DNA of 64,000 nt from Carya illinoinensis (Eukaryota; Streptophyta; Magnoliopsida; Fagales; Juglandaceae). The notes beneath the pieces are model-generated. The model saw only the letters and a program-made list of their open reading frames with translations. It was not told the DNA's origin and searched no databases. Shown here one piece after another: positions 11,728-22,498 of the stretch. Made by a program: the position numbers and the translations under genes. The first letter of the stretch is position 1; every line of letters begins with the position of its first letter. The stretch is taken from positions 3,803,501-3,867,500 of the forward strand of contig NC_056766.1 in NCBI RefSeq assembly GCF_018687715.1, in the 5' to 3' direction.

Positions 11728-12049
11728 CTATATATACAAAAATTAAAGCATATATTTTAATTAAATTAATTTTATTTGAAAGATATACAGTGAATGTGAC
11801 GCCCCCAAATCCCCACGCCCGAACACGGGGAAATTGAGGCGTCCGGATGGTGACAACCCGGATCACCATCCCATCGACGGGTGCCGAGTGTGTGCAAGGC
11901 AACAGATGTGTACAGAGAAACACGCAGCGGATAACGAAAGTCATAACTAAGTACCAGAATTTTTCTTAACGTAATACAAGCTGTTTAAAACATACATAGA
12001 TAAAATATTACAAAACACAAATACAGTTTTAACAAATAAAAAGATAGCA

Positions 12050-12108
12050 TCAGCAACCCGGCGGAGCCGCATCCTCGGGCTCAGCCTCCTCCTCTTCGTC
12101 CTCTAACT
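12050..12108 (-). other. Acidic terminal exon-like tail in Gypsy LTR
   Basis: On the minus strand GGTGCAG precedes a phase-1 stretch encoding ELEDEEEEAEPEDAAPPGC and then TGA (12050-12052). The partner LTR has the same sequence at 18154-18212. It parallels the tails at 2018-2061 and 49694-49752. Confidence 0.45.
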
Positions 12109-12298
12109 CTGCACCAAAAGCTACGGAACCACGAATGGTACCGCAGGTAAGTAAAACCCAAACACTACCAGATAAAAACACATAAAACTCAAACAATATG
12201 CATGAACCGTGCCCAATGTACAAAACCCAAAAACACAAGTTTTCCACACACGCCAAAAACCCTTTTTGGCCCAAAAACACATCCTTTCCGAAAAACAC

Positions 12299-12416
12299 GC
12301 CAAAAGTCACATTTGGCCGCCAAAAGTCCATTTGGCCCAATATCTCGCCAGAAGTCCATCCGGCCCAATATCTCGCCAGAAGTCCATCTGGCCCACGCCA
12401 AAAGTCCCATTTGGCC
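12299..12416. repeat. Near-palindromic tandem repeat in Gypsy LTR
   Basis: Five units of CGCCA(A/G)AAGTC(C)CATYYGGCC, some joined by CAATATCT. Each unit begins GCCAAAA and ends TTTGGCC or a variant, so single units and neighbouring pairs can fold. The partner copy is at 18403-18520. Confidence 0.8.
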
Positions 12417-13954
12417 TCATAAACCATTATCCAATTTTAACCGTATGCACCATGACCTCCCCTAGGGGTCATCCGCACACCCTGGCTCCAGTGTCACACC
12501 GTAGAGTACCACCACGCATGTGACACCTAACGAGCGATGCCCAGTTCCGCGCCTCCCGCGCGTGCGTAGCCAAGCATCCTCTAGCCCTCGCCAGCGAAGG
12601 GCCACGGAGTCGGTGAGTAGGGCGATGCCCGGTTCCACGCCCGGCGCGTTCGTAGCCAAGCATCCCCTAGCCCCGCTCCCGTCATCTCTCTCGACAACTC
12701 AGGGGACATCACTCAGTTTATTCCGCTCCCGAGTGACCAGAGGAGCTCCACCGAGATAATAACCCATCCCGGCTTGGGCTCGTGATACACACGCACCCGC
12801 AATACACTTACGCCAATACACAGGCTTTTCACATAAATCCACAAACACACATGCATGCACCATGTAATGCCCTAACAATGCATAATAAAATAATCCAACA
12901 ATCATAAATCAAATAAACAGGCAACTCCGTCCTCCATCCATCCGACCCCCGAAACTCCTCGTACTCAGTCCGGAATCAACAACCAACAACAAATATTTAT
13001 TGAATGGGCAATATATATTTAAATCTGAAAATAGGGTTTGGAAAATACTTACAGCGCTATACGGCAATTTTAGAAAACAGGCGGCGTTGCAAACGGCGGA
13101 AAAACAGCAACGTCACAGTGAAAATTCACTGCGGCCGTGGGTTTGAAAAACCCACTTTTGAACGGGGACAAACTAGGACACGAGATTGATAGGGAATGGT
13201 CTAGGGATGGTTGTGAAGCTATTGGAAGTGGTGGTTGGCCGTGGGTGGCGGCAGAATGGCCGGAAATGGCCGGATTACCCAAAACGGAAACCAAGCTCGT
13301 AGGAGCTGTTCCGGTGGTCGTTGGAGGCCGGAAATAGGTGGGTTAGGACGACAAGGGACCGGTGATGAAGTGGTGAAGAAATGGTGGCCGGAGGTGGAGC
13401 GACGGCGGCGGATCGGAGTGAAATCCGTGGAGGCTTGTTGGGCTTTTTCTGGCCAAATGGCCGGCCGGTTGGGGGTGGTTTTCGGTGGGGAGGTGCACCG
13501 GAGGGAGGGGAAGAGAATGGGACCGGTGGGGGTCCGGTTGGTGGCCGGACAGCGTTGGGCTGGAGGAGAGAGAGGGACGACGCGGGGGAGAGGGAGGAGA
13601 GAGAGAGCTCGGGGGGGGTCCGGATCGGGGAGAGAGAAGAGAGAAAAGAAAAAGAAAAAAAAAGAAAAAGAAGGAAAAAAGAAAGGAAGGGAAAAAGAAA
13701 AAGAAAAAAGAGAAAAAGGAAAAAGATGTGAAAAGAGATGAGGTCCAATCCTCACTCCGGGAAAACGAAACAAACCGCCGAGAAAGATTAAAACCACAAA
13801 ACAACTTAAAGAAATAAAACACAACATCAAATAAATTAAATTAAATTAAAACCCAATTTTTAAAACGCAAATAAATTAAAATAAATAACTAATATATTAA
13901 TTAAAATAAAAACAATTATTTCAGTGAAAATACACTTAAAAGCGGGTCATCACA

Positions 13955-13968
13955 TCCTTCCCCCCTTA
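13955..13968 (-). other. Gypsy polypurine tract
   Basis: Read on the minus strand this is TTAAGGGGGGAAGGA, directly abutting TGTGATGACCC of the LTR: the plus-strand primer of reverse transcription. Its position fixes the element's orientation. Confidence 0.85.
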
Positions 13969-16686
13969 AAAACAAATTTCGTCCTCGAAATTTGCAAAAT
14001 CAACCATCAGCGCCAAACAGATACAACATACAACTCCGAACATATTTGCGAGATACTTATCATCGACAACTCCCAACAAATCCAATGGTTATTAACTTCA
14101 CACCATAAATTGCTTATATCGACGACGCCTCTGCTTTATCTTCCGAATTTTCATCCTATTACAACCTTGGTAACCTAATAGCTACTTCCAAAATTAACCA
14201 TCAATAAACTAAATTGCACGACCAAAAGATTGATCTCTCATTAAAACTTCGAATCACTACTAAATCCTCAAAATCAACACAAATTTGAACTCCTAAGAAT
14301 CTCCAAAAATCACGCTTTCGCGCACACTCTGACAACTCACCAAAATACATAAAGGCTATATCCTCAAAATTAATATCATGAAGTATAAGCTCAAGCCACA
14401 CCTAACCACAAGAAAACCTTTACCACATTTCCATAGAAAATCATATACTTCCAAAACCACAAATCTCCACTCCTTCCTCGAGTGGCCATCGCTGCCCCAA
14501 ACGAAAATCAAGATTCCACAAAAATATATCCATTGATTTATGACAGAACCCAGTACTAAACAACCTCCAGGCCCCAATTTGAAAACATATAACATCATTC
14601 CCAAAATACACTTGTCTCTTCTAACGATAAGGAACATCTCCAAAAGGCCCAAGTCCTTCCCCGCCAACCAACAAGAGCGCCTATAACCGCTATTCGATAT
14701 CCCACACTTCAAGCTCATAACCTATATTTTGAATAACATCTAATCTTGCAATAACTAGCTCACTATAAACTCCCATTGACGTCACCTAGACATAATCAAA
14801 ACGCTCTTGGTAACTCACCCACCTACTTATACCCTCAAAAACTTTAGTTTTAGCACAACTAATTCCTTCAATAGCACTTCACAAATAAATCTCAAGACAG
14901 GCCATACTGTTTAAATCTTCAATCCATCAAAACTATTAAACAACACTCATGAATCCTAATGTTTTATTACTTCATACATATGATCATGCTACCCACCTTT
15001 GATGCATAGGTTTCAACTTCCAAGATCCATTACTTCATACTCCACACATGGTGACCTAACGATCTCCTTTCAAGCTATATAACCATATCCCCAATTCTCC
15101 CAACTAGATACTTGATCTCCAAAGAAAAGCATAGCCTCACCAATTTAAATTCCTGTGTGACCTCAAGTCACAATTAATTCTTGAAGATAGACTCAACCAT
15201 TAATGCCAACCATCACTCCAATTGGTAACCCACTTCAATTGTACATTCCATTCAACTTACCAAACCACTCAAAGCCAAAAAGAGACTAGGATTTGTACTC
15301 TCCGAAATCCATACACCCTCACCACCACTATAAATGGATCTCATGTACCCCTTAGCTAAGATCAATAATCATTCTAACGTATAAGTGATCCATCACTTCC
15401 ATTTCCAACATCCGTACCTTATCCTCAAAATAAACAAAAATTCATTTTCTAAAACTTGCATCATCTATTATCCTCACTCGGTATGAATCAATCCTAAAAC
15501 CTATCACTATAACCTCGAGCTATAACAATTATTGCCAACCAACATACCATTGAGTAACACGTTTCGACTGAACACTCCAATCTATTCACCACTATCACGT
15601 GTCGATCTCATACGTCCTTAGCCGAAACGAATAGTCATTCCAACACACAAATAGTCTATTACCACTATTTCCATCATCTCGACTTATATCCGCAAATCAA
15701 CATGAATCATTCCTATATTTGCTTAACTTATACTCTTAGCATTAGCAAATAGTTACCGCTTAAAACTTTATACTGAAAATGACCTTAAACCTACTAATAA
15801 TCCGTTCCTAAAAGTCTCCAGAACATGAGGTCTCAACTTCGGTCAAATTCAATACCAACAATTAAACTATTGTTTCCAAAACCTCGAGTTAACAATAATC
15901 ATTTTCTAAACTAGCTCGATATCTTCAATCCTCAAAGAAAAACACTAATTGGATCATTACTTCCAATCCTCAAAGGAATCCACTCTAGAAAAACTTTCAT
16001 ATCAACAACTCAACTCGAATCAACCTCATTTTTAATGATTACAAACTAATCACTCACTAGAGTAGATCAAGCTACAGCACTAAGTCTGTAAAACTAAGAA
16101 CTCAATTCTCATTATAAATCAGTCCTTCGACTTTGCAATTCTAAAACCTTTAATCAAATAAGAATCATCTTCCGGAACTTCTAAGATCAAGGAACTTACA
16201 TCCCATAATAGAACAATCGACTCCCAAATCTTTCAAATTCTAAAACATTAATAGATAATAAATCGTTTTCTGAAATTCTCAAGATTGGTGGTTTTAATCC
16301 AAATCATTCACCTTAAAAGCTTGTAAAATCTAAAGCCCCAATTGCCACCAAATTATTCATCCGAATCACGAAATCTAAAACTCAAAATTTAATTATTTCC
16401 TCCCAAAGCTTGTCGAACCTAACACCTTAATTACCATAAACTTATATTCCTAAAATCTATAAGGCCCCAAACTTTAAAACTTGTCGAAACTTCATAAAAT
16501 CTAACATCGAAATTTGTTGAACTTACAAACTACTACGCTAAAGACCATTTCATAAACTCCACGGAACCAAAGGACTCAATTATTCTACTTCCCTAAAAGA
16601 TCACCCAGATCATGCCATTCTCTTTAAGCCTCGATAACATATATATAAAACAAAACAAAACCACCCAAGGCATTCATCACGAATGA
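13969..16686 (-). other. Noncoding interior of Gypsy element in place of pol
   Basis: 2.7 kb, A- and C-rich on the plus strand, with no frame over about 120 codons and no trace of protease, RT, RNase H or integrase. It is full of short degenerate phrases such as AATTCTAAAACC, CCTCAAA and TCCAAAATC, which suggests expansion from a small repeated core. The gag simply stops at the point where protease would start. Confidence 0.7.
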
Positions 16687-17637
16687 TTAGATTAGACTCA
16701 TACCTGCCATGACTCCAGCATTCTGAGTCGCTGGTGTCTCATCATCCACATCTCCGGATGTGACAGCACAAACTCGGGCTTGCACTGCTTGTCTCGGGTT
16801 GGTTCTTCCACCGTGTCTACCTCCACGGCTTCCTTGAACTCTGACGGGGCAATCCCGAGCAATATGTCCCACTTGACCGCACCGGTAACACTGGGGTCCA
16901 CTACCCATCCGACACTCGCCCTCATGAGCCCTACTACAAGCTCCACAAATAGGCACCCGTCCTCCCATACGAACACCCGAGGACGTTTGAGGTCGAGTTC
17001 CGTACCGCTGAACAAATTTCTGGGGCGAACCCGAGCTGCTTCCTTCACCAGAAAAACTCCGCCTCTTATGCCCTGGAGGGGAGCCCACACTCAGATTATT
17101 TTCCCGCTCCCCCAGGGTGGCCACATCCACTAATTCCTGAAAAGTGGATATCCGATGGCTGACCACCATACGGCGTATGTCATGGCGTAGCCCCTTCTGG
17201 AAACGATCTGCTCGCATCTCCTCAGTGGCGACAAGGTGAGGAGCAAACCGCTCAAGTTCTATGAACCTCCGGGCGTACAGCTCCACTGTCGCGCCCCCTT
17301 GGACCAGATTGGAGAACTCTCTTGCCTTTTGCTTCCTTACCGATGCGGGAAAGAAGCGGTCATTAAACTCCTTCTTGAAACGCTGCCAGGTCACCGCAGC
17401 GAAAGATCCCAATTCCGATTCCAGCATCACCCTCTTGGTATCCCACCAATCAGAAGCGGTACCTTGCAAGAGATAGCTGGCGTAGAGTACTTGCTGTGCC
17501 TCAGTGCATCCACACACCTCAAAGGTTCTCTCCAGATCTTTGATCCATTTTCCAGCCTGAAGTGGATCCTCAATTCCAGTGAAGTGTGGGGTCCTATAAG
17601 CCAGGAAGCGCTCATAGGTGCATCCGGCTTGCACCAT
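16687..17637 (-). CDS. Gypsy Gag polyprotein (intact, gag-only)
   Basis: A Gypsy capsid-nucleocapsid protein of about 316 aa. The frame is open upstream to 17799, but residues 1-54 of that longer frame are hydrophobic and unlike Gag. I therefore prefer the internal ATG at 17637, just before CTYERFLAYRTPHFTG. The retrotrans_gag core follows (WIKDLERTFEVCG, LLQGTASDWWD, FNDRFFPASVRKQKAREF, YARRFIELERFAPHL), then a Ser-rich linker and a CCHC knuckle CYRCGQVGHIARDC preceded by an extra Cys cluster. It ends VDDETPATQNAGVMAGMSLI; the same DDETPATQNAGV wording normally leads into protease in chromovirus-like polyproteins. No stop or frameshift is visible, so this copy could make Gag if transcribed. 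Confidence 0.88.
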   Translation of the reverse strand: MVQAGCTYERFLAYRTPHFTGIEDPLQAGKWIKDLERTFEVCGCTEAQQVLYASYLLQGTASDWWDTKRVMLESELGSFAAVTWQRFKKEFNDRFFPASVRKQKAREFSNLVQGGATVELYARRFIELERFAPHLVATEEMRADRFQKGLRHDIRRMVVSHRISTFQELVDVATLGERENNLSVGSPPGHKRRSFSGEGSSSGSPQKFVQRYGTRPQTSSGVRMGGRVPICGACSRAHEGECRMGSGPQCYRCGQVGHIARDCPVRVQGSRGGRHGGRTNPRQAVQARVCAVTSGDVDDETPATQNAGVMAGMSLI

Positions 17638-17884
17638 GCTACTGGACCCTCCTTTAAGAAAACAAATAAAACCACCATAAAACCAAAAACCAAAACCAAC
17701 ACCATACAGCAAGAAACAAAAGAAACCAGCATGCAAAAACATAACCAAATAAACAAAACAGCAAACAAGTTCAAACAAATAAAACAAATCAAATAGCAAC
17801 TTTACTTAACATAAATTTTAAAACACAACTTTAAAACATTCTGGTACTCCCTACGGGACATGTGGTTTTACCCAGAGCCAAACC

Positions 17885-17896
17885 GCTCTGATACCA
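17885..17896 (-). other. Gypsy primer binding site
   Basis: The plus strand reads GCTCTGATACCA, so the minus strand is TGGTATCAGAGC, complementary to initiator tRNA-Met. It lies two bases inside the LTR at 17899 and shows that the right LTR is the element's 5' LTR. Confidence 0.9.
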
Positions 17897-17898
17897 CC

Positions 17899-20009
17899 TG
17901 TGACGCCCCCAAATCCCCACGCCCGAACACGGGGAAATTGAGGCGTCCGGATGGTGACAACCCGGATCACCATCCCATCGACGGGTGCCGAGTGTGTGCA
18001 AGGCAACAGATGTGTACAGAGAAACACGCAGCGGATAACGAAAGTCATAACTAAGTACCAGAATTTTTCTTAACGTAATACAAGCTGTTTAAAACATACA
18101 TAGATAAAATATTACAAAACACAAATACAGTTTTAACAAATAAAAAGATAGCTTCAGCAACCCGGCGGAGCCGCATCCTCGGGCTCAGCCTCCTCCTCTT
18201 CGTCCTCTAACTCTGCACCAAAAGCTACAGAACCACGAATGGTACCGCAGGTAAGTAAAACCCAAACACTACCAGATAAAAACACATAAAACTCAAACAA
18301 TATGCATGAACCGTGCCCAATGTACAAAACCCAAAAACACAAGTTTTCCACACACGCCAAAAACCCTTTTTGGCCCAAAAACACATCCTTTCCGAAAAAC
18401 ACGCCAAAAGTCACATTTGGCCGCCAAAAGTCCATTTGGCCCAATGTCTCGCCAGAAGTCCATCCGGCCCAATATCTCGCCAGAAGTCCATCTGGCCCAC
18501 GCCAAAAGTCCCATTTGGCCTCATAAACCATTATCCAATTTTAACCGTATGCACCATGACCTCCCCTAGGGGTCATCCGCACACCCTGGCTCCAGTGTCA
18601 CACTGTAGAGTACCACCACGCATGTGACACCTAACGAGCGATGCCCAGTTCCGCGCCTCCCGCGCGTGCGTAGCCAAGCATCCTCTAGCCCTCGCCAGCG
18701 AAGGGCCACGGAGTCGGTGAGTAGGGCGATGCCCGGTTCCACGCCCGGCGCGTTCGTAGCCAAGCATCCCCTAGCCCCGCTCCCGTCATCTCTCTCGACA
18801 ACTCAGGGGACATCACTCAGTTTATTCCGCTCCCGAGTGACCAGAGGAGCTCCACCGAGATAATAACCCATCCCGGCTTGGGCTCGTGATACACACGCAC
18901 CCGCAATACACTTACGCCAATACACAGGCTTTTCACATAAATCCACAAACACACATGCATGCACCATGTAATGCCCTAACAATGCATAATAAAATAATCC
19001 AACAATCATAAATCAAATAAACAGGCAACTCCGTCCTCCATCCATCCGACCCCCGAAACTCCTCGGACTCAGTCCGGAATCAACAACCAACAACAAATAT
19101 TTATTGAATGGGCAATATATATTTAAATCTGAAAATAGGGTTTGGAAAATACTTACAGCGCTATACGGCAATTTTAGAAAACAGGCGGCGTTGCAAACGG
19201 CGGAAAAACAGCAACGTCACATTGAAAATTCACTGCAGCCGTGGGTTTGAAAAACCCACTTTTGAACAGGGACAAACTAGGACACGAGATTGATAGGGAA
19301 TGGTCTAGGGATGGTTGTGAAGCTATTGGAAGTGGTGGTTGGCCGTGGGTGGCGGCGGAATGGCCGGAAATGGCCGGATTACCCAAAACGGAAACCAAGC
19401 TCGTAGGAGCTGTTCCGTTGGTCGTTGGAGGCCGGAAATAGGTGGGTTAGGACGACAAGGGACCGGTGATGAAGTGGTGAAGAAATGGTGGCCGGAGGTG
19501 GAGCGACGGCGGCGGATCGGAGTGAAATCCGTGGAGGCTTGTTGGGCTTTTTCTGGCCAAATGGCCGGCCGGTTGGGGGTGGTTTTCGGTGGGGAGGTGC
19601 ACCGGAGGGAGGGGAAGAGAATGGGACCGGTGGGGGTCCGGTTGGTGGCCGGACGGTGTTGGGCTGGAGGAGAGAGAGGGACGACGCGGGGGAGAGGGAG
19701 GAGAGAGAGAGCTCGGGGGGGGTCCGGATCGGGGAGAGAGAAGAGAGAAAAGAAAAAGAAAAAAGAGAAAAAGGAAAAAGATGTGAAAAGAGATGAGGTC
19801 CAATCCTCACTCCGGGAAAACGAAACAAACCGCCGAAAAAGATTAAAACCACAAAACAACTTAAAGAAATAAAACACAACATCAAATAAATTAAATTAAA
19901 TTAAAACCCAATTTTTAAAACGCAAATAAATTAAAATAAATAACTAATATATTAATTAAAATAAAAACAATTATTTCAGTGAAAATACACTTAAAAGCGG
20001 GTCATCACA
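17899..20009 (-). repeat. Gypsy LTR (5' LTR of the minus-strand element)
   Basis: 2,111 bp, nearly identical to 11795-13954. The main difference is a shorter purine run near 19750-19770. It contains the second copies of the tandem repeat (18403-18520) and acidic tail (18154-18212). Confidence 0.92.
18154..18212 (-). other. Acidic terminal exon-like tail in right Gypsy LTR
   Basis: An identical counterpart of 12050-12108, with the same GGTGCAG acceptor and TGA. Confidence 0.45.
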
Positions 20010-20021
20010 GTGAAAAAATAC

Positions 20022-20130
20022 CTTGTTCTGGTTCTAGTGACGGTGGCCCACCATTGTTGGCAAGTGAAGCACACGGGGATTCGCTAAGTGGTGGGGATGG
20101 CTCACGTGTTCTTTTGCGTTTAGAAGGCAT
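20022..20130 (-). pseudogene. CACTA Transposase_24 exon 1
   Basis: A minus-strand ATG at 20128-20130 opens a basic N-terminus (MPSKRKRTREPSPPLSESP), a likely nuclear localisation signal, and ends at a donor reading CAAG|GTATTT. Its phase matches the acceptor at 11727. The intron between them received the Gypsy element: the TSD GTGAA lies inside this donor-side sequence, only 7 bases from the exon. The ATG is 91 bp after the stop of the DUF4216 frame, so the two CACTA genes were tandem and co-oriented. Confidence 0.8.
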
Positions 20131-20221
20131 ATCTGTTTGAAATTATAATAAATTATTATTCGAACAAAATACATGAAATATTTTTATAAGAATTTTACCT
20201 ACACAAATATCTGTTTGAAAA

Positions 20222-20830
20222 TCATTCGGTATCAGTATTGCTGGACCAATCGCTCTCATCCTTAGTAGACACTTCAGTTGATTCATGTTTTTCCGACATG
20301 TCACATTCAATTACTTCGGGTTGAACATCTTCTCTGCGCAATGGGACCATGTCATAATGGCTTAGATCAACAAATAGATTGATGCCTGATTCATTTTTTT
20401 GATATGCTTCTTCATGGTCTGGACTATTAACTTCTTCATGTGGTTGATCATTTTCTGGAATATAATCATATACATTTCTTGGCGCAAATTTCTCGACTAT
20501 TCTCCATGGATTTCCGAACTCCGGATCATCTAAATAAAAAACTTGATTTGCTTGGCATGCGAGAACAGATGGGTCGTCCTCATACCATTTGCGAGATGTA
20601 TTGACACTTACAAAATATTCATCCTTACGCACTCCCAACCTAGGATTTGAGACATCTCACCAATTACATTTAAATAACCAGACCATATATCCCTCCACAT
20701 ACTTTAATGCTATGATATCTTCCACAATTCTATAAAAATCAATATTTTCATTCCCATGGCTTCCTTCGACAACAACCCCACAATTTTGAGTTTTCCTATA
20801 TCGTTCTCTGTCTGCCGAGAAACTTATGAA
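20222..20830 (-). pseudogene. CACTA TNPD remnant with DUF4216 domain
   Basis: The C-terminal part of the large CACTA transposase protein. The frame opens near 20830 with RYRKTQNCGVVVEG, then DFYRIVEDIIALKYVEG, WLFKCNW, LGVRKDEYFVSVN, DDPSVLACQANQVFYLDDP and PWRIVEKFAPRNVYD, ending in an acidic tail. These are the ordered DUF4216 landmarks. One in-frame TGA (20657-20659) replaces the second Trp or neighbouring residue of the CNW(W)DV segment. The upstream catalytic Transposase_21 (DDE) region is absent from 20831-22498, so the protein is truncated. Confidence 0.82.
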
Positions 20831-21149
20831 TTACATACTCGAAAAATGTAGGAAAATGCTAAACCAAAATTTAAATTGACTAACACAGGAGTTATAACTA
20901 AGTATATATGCCATATAGATGATAGAATCCCAAACTGTCCAGTTTGGACAATTCAAGAGTTATACCCAAATATTCTTTAAGAGAATATTTGGCCACAACT
21001 CTCGAACGGGTCTAAGGTTTAACGGCATGTAAAATAACTACAAAATCCAAACACTCAGTAGTAAACATAACAAGCATACATCACAAATACATGGGAAGAT
21101 TACATTACAAGTATACATGATGGGCCATTAAATATTTTGAAATATTTAA
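20831..21149. other. CACTA interior, no gene recognised
   Basis: Sequence where the catalytic TNPD exons would be expected. I find no DDE-transposase frame, only AT-rich noncoding DNA. Confidence 0.5.
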
Positions 21150-21535
21150 TACTTGAGTACTTACTTATGTTCAAATATTTAATTATAATTTTTTAATTAA
21201 ATATCTTATTATTATATTTGGAGTATTAAGCTATTTAATTAGTGTACTTAGATATAATTAATTATACATTATGTATTAATCATCTTATTACTTGAGTACT
21301 TAAATATCTTCACATATTTAATTATAATTTTTTAATTAAATATCTTATTATTATATTTGGAGTATTAAGCTATTTAATTAAACTATATCATAGATATAAT
21401 TAATTATACATTATGTATTAATTATCATAATTAATACTTGAGTACTTACTTATGTTCAAATATTTAATTATAATTTTTTAATTAACTATCTTATTATTAT
21501 ATTTGGAGTATTAACTGCTATTTAATTATCACTGC
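21150..21535. repeat. AT-rich tandem repeat, about 2.7 copies of 139-146 bp
   Basis: Units start near 21172, 21311 and 21457 at (C)AAATATTTAATTATAATTT and contain TATTTGGAGTATTAA and ACTTGAGTACTTA. It is a local tandem array inside the CACTA. Confidence 0.8.
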
Positions 21536-21539
21536 AAAT

Positions 21540-22400
21540 AATAAGTATTTAATTGATACTGTTCGAACAAACACTCTATAAGTTCGAATGGAACGCTGGT
21601 CGAGTTATATTCTGTTCGAACAAATAAAAATACATTCGAACGGTATTCAGAGCGTTCGAATTAAACCAACCCAGAAACCAGTCACGAAACAGAGCACAAA
21701 ACTGAACCACAAAACACAATTTTCACATTCATGATGCCATATTTCAATACAACACATTGAAAACTATATGAATATACCTAAATATGATTATTAAACAACT
21801 TAGAAAACTAATAAAAATTACCTCTTGTACTAGCAATTCAAATTTCAGTCAATCCACAATACCTATATATACATAAAACACATTAAACTGTTGTTCTATC
21901 CCAACAAATAAATGCAAAAAATATTAAGATATTTGTAAACGAAAATCGGAATGAAAAATACAAAAAAAAAAACCACTTACCTCTTGTCCTTCTCCTTTCT
22001 CTCTCAAGAATCTCTTCTCTCTCAATGCTTTCAAGCTCTCTCTCTCCACAACACTCTCTCACAGCCTCTGCCACGCTCTCTCTCCTTTTCTCAATCTTCA
22101 ATCCGAGTGAAAATGAAGTGAAAGGATCGGATTAATAATATGTGTATTTCCATTCGAACTAAATTTTTATAAGTTCGAACGCGAAAATCCAAATACCGCT
22201 AATTTTTTCCACAATTTTTTTTCCGTTCGAATTAATATTTTTCCAGTTCGAACAGAAAAAAAAGAATATTCTCCAGCATATACCGATAACTTGGCGCGAA
22301 TTTTCCCTCCAAACAAAAAAAATTCGTTCAAACATGAATTATCTCTATTCGAACTGACATTATATTAGTTAGAACAGATAATTAGAGAAATATATAACTA
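21540..22400 (-). promoter_or_regulatory. CACTA divergent promoter, minus-strand half
   Basis: TTCGAA motifs at 21548-21656 and 22148-22375 flank a GA-rich leader on the minus strand (about 22110-21981). The leader ends in a donor ACAAGAG|GTAAGTGG (exon edge 21981). A second ACAAGAG|GTAA lies near 21822. This looks like the 5' UTR of the TNPD-type gene reading left. The 72-aa frame at 21883-22101 crosses the donor and is not a gene. The partner promoter half is at 30340-30565, beyond the Copia-C insertion. Confidence 0.5.
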
Positions 22401-22498
22401 TACACATAATACACCCAATATTATTATGTGTATATGTAAAAATTATATACACTATATAATACTAAGTGTCACTAATATCATAATACTAAGTTTCTTAT

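Larger units (their letters stand above)
11795..13954 (-). repeat. Gypsy LTR (3' LTR of the minus-strand element)
   Basis: 2,160 bp; starts TGTGACGCCCCCAAATCCCC and ends GGGTCATCACA. It holds a near-palindromic tandem repeat (12299-12416), an acidic exon-like tail (12050-12108) and, in element sense, a pyrimidine-rich leader (13735-13560). Long frames such as 13219-13830 arise from that biased composition. Confidence 0.92.
11795..20009 (-). mobile_element. Gag-only Gypsy (chromovirus-like) LTR retrotransposon
   Basis: LTRs 11795-13954 and 17899-20009 (TG...CA) with a perfect TSD GTGAA (11790-11794 and 20010-20014). The element reads on the minus strand: the PBS complement is at 17885-17896 and the polypurine tract complement at 13955-13968. 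Gag is at 16687-17637. The following 2.7 kb has no coding frame, so protease, RT, RNase H and integrase are missing. By eye the LTRs differ by about a dozen substitutions plus a 49-bp purine-tract length change, so insertion was recent. It sits inside intron 1 of the CACTA transposase gene. Confidence 0.92.

Noticed and set aside
12121..12523. Several 60-125-aa frames on both strands in the Gypsy LTR (and at 18225-18627)
   Set aside because: Low-complexity products of the near-palindromic tandem repeat. Only the acidic tail at 12050-12108 has independent support.
13219..13830. Long antisense and sense frames (up to 203 aa) in the Gypsy LTR
   Set aside because: They come from a GA/CT-rich leader with Lys/Glu or Ser/Pro/Phe runs, overlap each other in several frames and recur only because the LTR is duplicated.
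21883..22101. 72-aa minus-strand frame rich in Glu and Arg
   Set aside because: It runs through a consensus splice donor (ACAAGAG|GTAAGT) and fits a GA-rich 5' UTR better.
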